From NCBI GenBank assembly GCA_947561715.1, contig OX387203.1:5580001-5644000 (forward strand): a stretch of 64,000 nt of DNA, written 5' to 3'. The translations under genes were made by a program, and so were the position numbers. The notes under the pieces are model-generated. The model saw nothing but the letters and a program-made list of their open reading frames with translations. It did not search any database and had not been told where the DNA came from. The DNA comes from Ascidia mentula (taxonomy: Eukaryota; Chordata; Ascidiacea; Phlebobranchia; Ascidiidae). Position 1 is the first letter of the stretch. Every line of letters starts with the position of its first letter. Positions 49,681 through 61,200 of the stretch are shown here, piece after piece.

Positions 49681-50311
49681 TTAAATGGGTTTGTTTTGCC
49701 CTTAAGTACCGGCATCATTACACGTGAAAAAGTTAGTTTTTTGGAGAAGGTATCATATTACAGCTACAGACCTATACTGAATGGAACGCGTGGTTGCGTC
49801 CTTCAATGAATAGGAGACCAAACAGCTGAATCAGGGTTTAGTTTTAGAATGCAACAATACAATGCAACTGTTAACGGATGTAGTCTGGTAACAATCAATT
49901 CTAGACAAGCGGGAAATCGTACCAGCACGAATACCAGCCACGCTCTTCATAAGTAAATCTATCCGGATGCAGCAAACTTACACGACTTCGGGAGACACAA
50001 CATATGTTAAAAATGGGGTGAAATTTCATACGGGGATCTCTATAAATTTCAGTGGACTTTTCTTGGGCATTTTTTTTTAGTTTTTTGTCCGTATGACAAA
50101 CTTATGAGTCATTACCAAGCTATAAATGCGAGTACATGGCTTCATCGTTACACGTGCTTGTTTCCGCCTAAACATAGCGTTAAGTGAGCATTGACTTTCT
50201 ACAAGGCAACACGTGTCACGCATAGAAATTTCATTGGAAATTCGGTGGGGATGAAGTTGATTTATTTGGAGTCGCGAATATAAGACCCACATTAGATATA
50301 CTTTAAGCGGG

Positions 50312-50362
50312 CTGGATATACAGAGCCACTATTTCGACCTATTAGGGCTCGTCAGTGCAGTC
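50312..50362 (-). ncRNA. Solo hammerhead ribozyme relic
   Basis: On the minus strand the core blocks CTGACGA (any base is allowed at position 7) and GAAA and a GTA cleavage triplet are present. Stem II has one mismatch and the two stem I strands no longer pair, so efficient cleavage in cis is unlikely. It lies about 600 bases from the right end of copy B. Confidence 0.55.
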
Positions 50363-51370
50363 CTTTCCATATACTTATTAAACGCATCTGCCCATTTCAA
50401 AGAAGGAAAATGTATAGAAGAAACATACGTGGTAGTTATACACTAACATGTCTACCTAGTCCTTTTCATGTTAAGCGTGTGAAAGGTAAATGTAAATGGT
50501 CCAACACGATCGAAAAATTGAAACAAAAGAAAGTTTATATCCGGACAGCAAACCGCCTAATTTACATACAATTTTCCCCCCAGACAAACGAATTTTTCTT
50601 CGTCGATGCGTTGTTGTGGATGACTGATTTTCCATTAACATGTCAAACACAATTCCCTAATCATATAATATTCAAAACCTTTAAGTTTCTGGTGGTGATA
50701 AAGCTGCTTTCAATGTCAACAAGCAATTTAAGTAGTTGACCCTAATATTGGCCAAAACGATAGATAAAGATTCATTGAAAACCCATACAAGAATCTAGCT
50801 CAAAACCAAGACATTACGGGCGCAAATTAAGTAACTCAGTGTAAAACGTAACTCATTTACGATCAATTGTATTTGACGTCACTTTCTCCAAATCACAAAT
50901 GTACATTAAAAAACAAGTGTTTAGTCCACAGCACAAAAGAATAAGTTTGTCAAAATTACTTCCTCTAACAGCTTCATATATTTGCACAGGTGTGGATCAA
51001 AAAGCAAGCTGAGTTTTGAAGTCAAGTAAATCAATCATGTGCTAAGACAGAACCTCACACGTCAAGTGGGGCGTTAACACGTAGCCTGTGTTTATGCTTG
51101 TACCCAATTTAACGTACGTGTGCGTTTGTATCGACACGATCAATGAAGCATGACTTTCTCGCACGCACGTAACTTATATTACATTCCGCGGGTTCTTGTG
51201 CTGTGCAGTGCCTTTGAATAATCCACAGCGATCGCTTATTTTTAAAATTAAATTAACAAATCGCTTAGTTTTAAGCCTGGCAGTTTTTTAAACGAATAAA
51301 TCTGTTCCATCAACAATGATTTGCGACAATACTATTTATTTAATGCATGTGGAATATGCCCTAACTTTAA

Positions 51371-51410
51371 CTGTGCTAAAGCAGTGGTTTCTGTGCTAAA
51401 GCAGCGGTTC
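51371..51410. repeat. 20 bp tandem duplication
   Basis: CTGTGCTAAAGCAGTGGTTT is followed directly by a second copy with two differences. Confidence 0.8.
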
Positions 51411-54359
51411 TGAAAATCCCAAGCAAGGTTGTGTGATGGTTACAGGGCTTCGGTAAATGAGCAAAGGCATGTTTCTTATTAAAAAATTGACATTCAAAGT
51501 GCACAATAAGAAGATGGTACGAATGTACAAACCTGCACCCGATAATTACTTCGTCAACGATACAAAAAAACTGCGAAAAAGACCTTGATTTCAGGTACAA
51601 ATGTGATGCAAGAAGGACGATATTCCCTGATAGCAACGAATTATCAACTATTTTAAGTTTAGTTAAAAAACTACGGCTAGGGACAAAATTACCATGTTTA
51701 TCTTATTCAATTTTCATGCGGTGGGTAAAATCGTCCAAACACTTAAATAGACCCAAGAGAAGAATATTTTCAAATTTGCTATTTCTTTGTTACCCAATTA
51801 TTTTATTGATATCCATAAACGTCTATGTTTGTTTCATATGGACACAGCAATCGTTTTGCTTGCTTAAAGTTTATGTAGTTTAAAACATAAACAAACTTAA
51901 AACAGTGAAGCCTTCAAATAATGTCCCTAAGTACTGTGACTTGCATGAAACGAAGCACGGTTTCAAAAATCCGACAGAATGCATAAAGTTTCCGTTTTGT
52001 GCAACACATAACACACCCTTCTCTGTCCTACACATGGTACCGAATTGCAGCATGGTTTGTTATAGAGGAAGCACAGAGGAAGGGGAATGCAGTGTTCCGT
52101 GTTACTCTGCGGCAAATTGACGTTAAACTCGTGCACTTCCCCGAGCACAAAACAAGCTGCGTCCGGTATATGAGAAACAACGGGGCAGTAAATACGAGCA
52201 GTTATCTCATTAAAGACAAAACTGCCATTAACTTAATACGGGTGACATTATTGTGTTTGTGACGAACTTTCTGTTTACATGTTTGAAAAAGCGATTCCTC
52301 TTTGACAAAGTGTGACGTCATTTTCACGGGTAACACAACCTGGTGGTGGTGATTTTAGTTCGTGACTTAAGCTAAACATCTGCTTTTTATTAACCAACAT
52401 CTTATCTGTTTTCTGAAATCGGTTTTCACAAATACATAAAATACACGTCCTGCTTTCGTTGGTTAGCGATATCCCGGCTGTGCAAGCGACATTTATTAGT
52501 TGCAGCTACCGATGAAGTTAAACGTAAAAAAGCGTATACAATTTTGGTCCTCACTCACCAATAATAAGTGTGTGAAGGAAAAGCTCGAAGAGACGATCAA
52601 TTGCAACGAGCTTTATTTCAATGGGCAAAAACCACGGCTACACTTACCAACGACCTCAAACGACATATTTTGATTCGCGTCATTGCAAAGGAAATTAAAA
52701 CAGCGCCTCGGGCAAATGCATGCAAACCAATCCAACAGCTGCATAACTGGGGCAGTTCATCCCAAGCGACCTTGGTCAACACCGGGCATTTTAACCATGG
52801 CCGACAATAAAAAACAATAAACAAATTCGGATAACCACTGCACTTTTCTACTTAACGAAAGGCAACATTATTTTTTGGCAGAATTGCCGGAACAATTTTA
52901 TGGCAAGGAATGAAAAAGGCAAGACCGGAAAGATTCCGTATACGCAAGGTTTTAAAAACTTTGAATGCCAAAAAATTGGAATAGCAAACGGTTGCCTTGT
53001 GATAAAAAAAAGCAAAGGAAAGTCTTTTGTGGTTTAGTTGTAAGTCAGGGCTTCTCAAACTTTTGTGTTCTGCGACCCCATATTGAATATAAATTTGAGT
53101 GCAGTCCCCTGCGACATTTAAAATACTGCTGATGACCTCCATTGGGGCCGCAAACAAAACTCTTAAAATAAGTGATCCAGTAGTAGTTGTTTTAAAAGAG
53201 CTTTTTGCACCAACAGCGTAGCCAGCCCAAAATTTTGGCTTGGGGCCTAATATGTTTTGGATACAAGCGAAGAGGAGTCCAAGGCTGAAATCTCGCTTCC
53301 CAAAACAAGAAAGGTCTACGGCTTGCAGTCATTTTAACCTAAACCAGCAACGAAAAGAGGGTGTCTTCCAATGAATAAACAAAAATGTGTTTACTCAATG
53401 AATAATACAGCTTTTCGTGTAACACAATATGGGATTGAAAAGAAAAGAGATTTGTACACAGTTTTTGTGAAATTTTACGTAGAAAATATTCTGACAATAG
53501 AAATAGTATTGCTTTATGTTAGAAATGGTCTGCTTTTATGTTGCGCTGCAGATTTCACTGTCCGCATGCAATAACCTTGCGAGAGAGATGCAAAATGCTG
53601 TGGCCGTATTATCTGATACATAAATGCCATATCTAGGAATCTGCTAGCATGGTACTGATGTGAATTATTTATACAAAAATACTAATGTTTTTGTCATTGA
53701 TGTGTGTACATAGTATCGATTTTTTACCGTTCAAATCGGAAAGATTTTTTCGTTTTTTGAAATGTTGGCACAAACCTAATCATAGTTTAATTTAATAATC
53801 TGTTTTTCTGGCACATATAAAAAACGTAACTTTATTCACCGACGTTTCGCCTGTTATTCAACAAGGCTTCCTAATCATAGTCATCTCTCAAATTCCATAC
53901 AGAAAAAGTCTTGCTTGGGTAGAAAATGTACAAGCAATCACAACGGCTTACTCTTTGAAATAGTGGATGTTCTTCCCACAACTATTTTTTGCTTTTATTG
54001 ATGACACCATGAAGCATTGGCGACAAAATTAATTTAAGTGTTGAAAATGTGCATGACGAAATTGGATCAAATGACGACTTAAGAGTAATAATTATTTATG
54101 AAGAAATAAAAACTTTTGTGACAATGTTCAGGAAATGCGACACAATGATACTGTTTCAGCAGATCAACGGATGACCGTTTGTTTTTAGAAACAAGTCAGT
54201 GAAGTCATTTTTACCAAAAGTTTGTTACCGAAAGATTTTTTGTGAGAGGATTTAAAATTGCTTTTCACGGGTACAGTTTGGGCCGCAACGCAGTCACAAT
54301 AAATAAACTCTTTTACAAACGAATCGCGTCGCTGCTAAAGAAGAGAATCGCACTGCTCT

Positions 54360-54720
54360 TTTGTTGGTACTGGATGCGACAGTCACGTGACAGGTCACGC
54401 GATACGAAGTTTGTGACGTCATAGTGTGGGCGAGTGCCGCTTTAGCTGCCTTGTTTATTCACATTCTGGGTGGGTGGTGGAGTGTGTGCGCGTGCACGCG
54501 GTTGCAGCCACATGAGTTTGTGCGCCAGTGCTTCTCGGTGACGGCGGAAATCGGGCGATTGTGATGTTGAGAATTGTGTATTGTGACGCGTGCTTGGTGC
54601 CATTGTTGTTGTTACAAGAGCGATATTACGCATCCCCGTTTGTACGCTGGCGGACCATGAGGCCGTGGCATTTTTGCAGATCAAACACTTACCCATTAGA
54701 TCGGTTTCAAGTATGTGCTC
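54360..54720. promoter_or_regulatory. GC-richer segment with CRE-type and E-box motifs
   Basis: It contains TGACGTCA (54414-54421), CACGTG (54384-54389) and CpG-rich sequence within AT-rich surroundings. Short open frames exist on both strands but none is recognisable. It could be a promoter or enhancer; there is no further support. Confidence 0.2.
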
Positions 54721-57700
54721 TCAAAATTTTGCTTATGCTCCAAATACGGTCGTCGTTTTGCTGGTGCTGATATATACAAAGAAATGTGGCTGTAAAGTAA
54801 ATGGTCCGACAGACATTTTGCTTTGTCAAACTAATTGAATTGCAATAACTTACACTCTATGCACGAAATCAGAGGTATTTGTAACTTTGAATAAAAAAGG
54901 GATCAGCATTACTTATATATCCCTACTCTCAAACTCTTATACGTATACTCCTATTTCTTGAACGATCTTGCGAAGCATCTGCGCTTAACACAAGATCACC
55001 ATGTAATACATGAACTGTAGTTTGAGCAGCATATTAAACATACCAAACTGCGAAACATTTTTCAGCAGAGCCAACTGTTATTTTGTGTGATTCAGAGACT
55101 TCTCAAGACGGAAAATGACAATGATTTTCTATAAATTGCTCAATGTATGTGACATAAAATTGATAAGCAGACAAAAAGTTGAGAAACGCTTTAGCCGGGC
55201 AGCATTGCCTTTCTGGCCACGCCAATGTGTAAAGTCAGGACTACTCAACCTATACTGGTCGGGAGCCCATTTTGAGATCACTAATTTTGAGGCAACTCCG
55301 TGTTACACGCTGACAGTTGCTGACTAAGAGAGAGCATAGATTTATTTTTTAAGTCAGGTCACAGAACAAGAAAGCTTCGTGTTTTACAACATGGGCTAAA
55401 CGTGTTTGGCCTAAAACCAGAGCATAAATGCTCTGGCGGACAAGTTACAGAGTCCAGGTCACGTTCTGAACATGATTATTATCGGTCCTGTGAGCACAAC
55501 CAAATTTCTTAGCGAAGTATTTCTCAAGCAAGTCTGTTGATCACTTCCTCCACCAATCGAAAACAAAACGAAATAGCCCTCGGGTAAACTTTTTATTTTA
55601 TAAATTGGCACTTTCGCTGAGTTAGTTTGCCTTGCAGTGAGTTTTGTCATTGATTGATGAGTTCCCTCACTGTCCATTGTAACCCCACTGTATCAAGCGA
55701 TGTGTTCCCTTTCATTCATCATCAAACAAGCACTTAGAAACATAACCACAACTTTGTTTATTTGTACGCTGAAATTGCTTACATTACATTGATGTTTTGA
55801 GGTCACTTAAATTGCTGGAAGCCAAACTAACTAATTAGTGTGCAAAGGTGCATATACAAATGCCATAGCTACACTGCTTCGGCGTCCGAACCGAAACAAC
55901 CTGTACAATGGTAATGCCCCTACAGTGCGATTATTGATTATAATTAGCATTAATTTCCATACAATTAATCGGTTCTATTGATTCCAATTCTTCATCAGTA
56001 AAAAGAATTTTTTGTTGCAGTGCTTTTGAACTAATGCTCACTGAATCAAAGTAATATGGCATTTGATGCATCAGCGTGAAGCAAATATGTTGACCAAGGT
56101 TTCGCAAACCGCCGTGCATTTATTGAACCCTGAGTACATACAATATGGTTCTGAAGTTTCGGTTCCTTTGTTTTTGCTTTCGTCTCCCTATGTGGTCTTT
56201 CAAAACAGCACAATCGTTTTCATGGCAGTCTCAAATAGCAGGGAAAATCTGCATTGAAAATTACCTTCTCCTATTACAATACTATTTTGCAGCACAATAT
56301 GGAATTTACTGCGGGTTTTCAATGGTGCTTTCCAATTGTAAAACACAGTGTTTAAATAATTTAACAACACATTTACCGATTACATTGGCACCAACCTGTG
56401 ATGCAAACATTACTGAAAGCATTGTTGGCTTTCAGTGCAACTATCCACGATTACAACCGTAAAGGCCTCGAGCTTTTTCAGGCAATAAACTGACCCGTAA
56501 TGGATAACAACGACATTTTCTGTGTCATGAGCATACATTAACCTGTCAATTGGGTTCTGGACCTTACACTCAACAAAAAAACAGGGAAATTCGATTGCTT
56601 GCAAGGCTGCCAGAGGTCAAAAAAACATATTTAAAATTTTACAATCCGTCATATTTTGATTAGTCATAAATTTAACACAACTTTAAAACATCATGTGTTT
56701 TTGACTTTGTTGTTTATAATGAAACTATACTGTTAACATTTTGCTTGTCATTGCTGAAGGACAAATAGCGTTCGAAAGAAGTGTTTACTGAAACAAAATA
56801 TTTCAGAGCATTTTGTCCACAAAGTGATCAACGTTACTACTATGTATATTATATATTATTATAAAATATATATATAATAGCGATTGGTACACACAAAAGT
56901 CAATGCAAACTTCCTTAGTGATATGCAATAAAGCCACTGCTTCGATCGAATATATTTTCTCGGTGTGGATTAGGTGTGACTTGAAACGATTTTACACTGT
57001 AAAAAAATACATTATTGGCTCTTTTTCCGACACAAGATTGAAACGTTTTGAGTGTTGCGCCACAAATTCGCCAACCCATACCCATTAACGAATATTTAAT
57101 CCAAACCCTCGTTGATCAGGCGGCCGGGTATCGAGTAAAAGAATTTACCACAGACAATGACGTCATTTGTGTTTCGCGTTTCACGCGGAAGGCTGCCTCA
57201 GTGTAACTGGAATTAGGTTCGTTACCTGATCGTCCGTCCCATCGAGTGCCAAGAAAAACAGCTGTGCGACTTTTTCCTGCGACGAAAATCGTTCGTCACA
57301 GGTTTTTTTTGGAAAACACATACGTCTGCTTCCAACATTTTTCTGACTACCTTACTCGGGTAATAGTAATTCTCCTTGTGCAATTCAAAGTCGAAAAACG
57401 TCGATGACAATCACACCTTTTGCGTCATAGCAAAGAGTAAAGCAGTCCTTTTATTTGAGGGAACATTCTTACAGAACAACTCTCTTCAACGGAACAGGAA
57501 TTGCAACATAGCTGTGTCAGCAAAGCAAAAGAATATACAGAGGATATCCCCAAATGTTCAAAACTAAGCAGCTCTTAACGAGTAGAATCAAACCATATTC
57601 TCGGAATACAAAAAAAAGACCAACTATTTAAATTGATTTGCGTATATTCAGACGTTTCTGTTTATTCCAAGATTTCTTAAAACAAAGAAAAACGGGAAAT

Positions 57701-58085
57701 TGGAACAGTTAATGTTATCCCTTTGTTATAGCCTTATAGATCAGTGTGGTGAATCCCAACATCAAATTGTTGGTAAAACAATTGTGAAGTACTTTCTAAG
57801 CCACGAGATACGAACATTGGAACATTAATACACAAATGTATCTTTATGTGTTTGGTGCAGCAGCCAATTTCTTCGACGAGGCGTCGCGAAAATTCCACCG
57901 CACAAATGAAAACGACCCAAATTTGTGACGTAAATCCACTTGGCATAAAACCTATTCAGGGTTTCGGTTTCCATTCCTGGTTAATGCCTTACGATTTCTA
58001 CGTATAGTGTTTGTTGTGCAATATTTAAAGTAAATTATTATTTGCTCAGTGACCACATTTTCAAGTGCATATCGTGTATTTGGCG

Positions 58086-58245
58086 AGCTACAGACAGATG
58101 GCCAATGTTTCGGCCTCATACTAAGTCTCATCACTGCAGCTTGTGACTATTGTGGCCAGACGGCCAGGCATAGACATCTACTTTGTGGTGCCAATACAAT
58201 TACCTTCAAACTAAGTGCAACCATGTGGAGAAAACATATGGGGCT
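58086..58245 (-). mobile_element. Hammerhead-bearing retroposon, copy C (old)
   Basis: A minus-strand hammerhead relic at 58086-58141 is followed by about 100 bp that match the reversed body of copies A and B with substitutions, for example the blocks around 58180 and 58210. The ribozyme keeps GAAA and GTC, but the first core base is G instead of C and stem II is mispaired. I could not find a target duplication, so the outer boundary is approximate. Confidence 0.6.
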
Positions 58246-61200
58246 TGAAGCCTACATATACCTTTCACCGTCGTGTTAATAAGGTGATGCAACCTGTGGT
58301 AATGTCATGATTTCGCAATTTGCTGGTGTTGCTATGCAACATGAGTAAATATCATCATTCATCAAAGACCTGAGCTTTCCAACAGGCAAATTTTCACAGG
58401 AATGGGGACCGACAGATCTTTGTAAACCTTATATATTTGAATATAATCGCCACAACCGCCTTCATGCTGAGCTCTATATTTAATCCAGCAGTCTGGGACA
58501 GCTGATAAACGGCTAAAGAAAGCTTACATTTTCATATTTATTTACTTTATTCCTCACTACGAAGTCTATGCAAATTCCTTTGTAAGATCCCACTATGATC
58601 CATTTATACGTAAATCATTCAAAACAACCAGAGATATGCAACTGTAGGCAAATACCAGTATAATTACTAAAGGATTTTGTTTATTCACTCTTGGACTGTT
58701 TCTTTGGGTTTGGGCATACTGTTTATAAATGTTGTGAATTCTTGAGTAAAGTTTTTTACAGAACAGCCTGGCACCAAATTACGTGAGATGCGTGGTCACT
58801 AAGATCCCGATATAGCCGAACTTGCACAATTTCGATCGTTGTGCGTTACTGTGTTTGCGAAAGTAGTTCAATCATGTGGGTGCTTTCCAACGTTATCGGC
58901 TCAATGTAAATACCCTGCTATAAGGCGCATGTTACAACTCCAATAACCTTTTCCACGTATTCCTTCTATTTTTTAACCTATGAGTAAAATGTTGTATATG
59001 TGTGACTTTGGACGTTCAAATGTGAATTTCCTTTCTTATGATACAACATTTTTACAGGTTAGGCTTTCGTGTTATTATATGAAGGTCGTATTTTACATCT
59101 GATTCGTACAAATTAACGTCTTAGGTCATTCCTTTTTCACCTTGATATGTAAAGTGCAGTTTGACTTTTTGTTAGTTGAACACTACAAGAAATCCCTATA
59201 ATGGGCCGACAAAACAACCTATTTATACCAAAGTCTGTAATACACAGTCATACCTACACTTAATTATTGGCTGACAAACACATTCCCAGCAACATGAATA
59301 CCACAAATATGAAACAACGTGTCCACGATGGGTTATTTTTAGTATCGAATATGCTATAGCAACATTCAACATTGCATGAACAATTTCAAGGCAAAACAAA
59401 TGCCATGATTCAACTTCAGAAACCTGAGTCAAAGTACGACTGGTGTGTATAAGTTCCGTTAAAATATGCGTGGGCGAAACCAGTGATGCTTGTCACCACG
59501 GTCGTGTGAAACGGTCGCGTAACCGAAATGACTGTGTTTAGAAACACTCGTATGAAGCGTGTATGTTTTCCTAGTTCGTGTATTTCTGCTTTGTTTTTTC
59601 AGATTTAGAAATCGTGTTACGTTTTATTCCCAGTAACGTTGCAAAGTACGCATATTTAAAAACAGATTTTTAAAATTTCAACATGTTATTCGACTGTTTT
59701 TTCAATATATCTGCACTTTGAGACAGACTGATTCTTTCAAAAAAATGTGTTTGTAAACACAGACTGATACCACAATAGTATGAATTGAATATGGTATTCA
59801 TAACAAACACCACAAGCCGAGAAAAACTCCACACAGCCAACCTCATTCGTGTGAACCATTCGGACAAAACACTCGTAGTAAAAATCCTTTGTCAACTTTC
59901 ATGTTTGCCATGTGAGGCGTTTTCCAGACAAATCGAAAATTAAAGGAGGGCAAACAGTGAAGAAATAACGATGTTTGAGTAAGGTTGGAGCTTCGACTGG
60001 AACCAGGAACGGATCCGGAATTTTTTTCCAGTAGAGGCAATTGCTATTCAGAACACATTGACGAAATAATGGCGATTTTGGTCGCTCGACGGGACTCAAT
60101 CTCGAGACATTTTTTTTTGTTAGTGACAAGTTTTTTTTTTCAGTATAACATCATATTCTTGGCGAAAGTCTCCTTTGGCCCCTTCTGAATCCCCGACAAC
60201 AGCGATAATCGTGGCCACTATCTGTCGCTTGCGCTGTAATATCAAGTAAGCGACTGACAGTTTTCACCGGTAATAGATGCAGTCAGCCACGCGCATTCAC
60301 CTGCATATCCGTTGCGCACACACATCCGCTTGCGAAATCTTCTCCACTGTTCAGTAGCCAGATTGTTCAAAATCTGTTTAACAGAAACGGTTACACAGCT
60401 GGTCTGAGCCACGATTTTGACATTTACTGCCCTTTGAAAAGGTCCGCAGTTGTCATGACCAGAGTAGGCGGAAATACGGTTCCCAGGACTTTGAAGAGCT
60501 CCGTAGGACTTTATTATTACAATTCATGCCACTCAAACAAGGGGGTGGTTGGTTCTTTTATATGTGCTTTTTGTTTACATTGCATTCAGTTGCCAAAATC
60601 CGGCGGCAAACTATATGTGAGTGATTAAGTTGCCGGTTTAATTAGGTTCAAACGCTGCTTAAACCTACGTGATTATCGAAATCAAACGGACAAAACATGA
60701 AACAACTCAAACAGGCAAAATATACGTTCACGACCCTCAACTTTTAATCGTCTACGAAAAATTGTGCTTCTGTGCGATAACTGGCTTATAATATGGCTTC
60801 TTTAAATTGGTACCAGGAGGCAGTTTGTTTGGTAGACATTAACTTAAAGGCAATCCAACCATTGTCTTGGATCCACCGCCAAATACCTTTACTACTAAAA
60901 GGTATCAGCAAATATTGGGACCAACAATCTTACAATTTTCCAACACCAATAAACAGTACAACGCATGGCATAAAAACTTTAATCCATACAGAACCTTTCC
61001 ATTGTGTGTATTTCAGATATTGAACCGACTTATAGTCATTAAAATCTGTCCTCAGAAGTTGAGTGATAAAAGGAAATGTGTTGATTTCACCTGTAGATCA
61101 TTTCCGTTCACATTTTACCACGTTGCCAATAGGAAGAAGACAAATGTTCAATAAACGTCAAATATTTTCGTTATTTCAATCTTTTACACAGCTCACGTTG

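Larger units (their letters stand above)
50363..58085. other. Intergenic, no gene recognised
   Basis: Holds the 20 bp duplication at 51371, TGACGTCA at 50874, 52313, 54414 and 57158, an AT-only run near 56845-56880 and the GC-richer segment at 54.4-54.7 kb. No exon was identified. Confidence 0.55.

Noticed and set aside
53046-53090. CAGGGCTTCTCAAACTTTTG resembles a hAT transposon end
   Set aside because: I could not find the opposite terminal repeat or an 8 bp duplication; a similar string near 55236 is also unpaired.
53838-53880. Minus-strand GGCGAAACGTC with a possible stem II
   Set aside because: The CTGANGA block is missing two bases of identity, so only half of the hammerhead core is visible.
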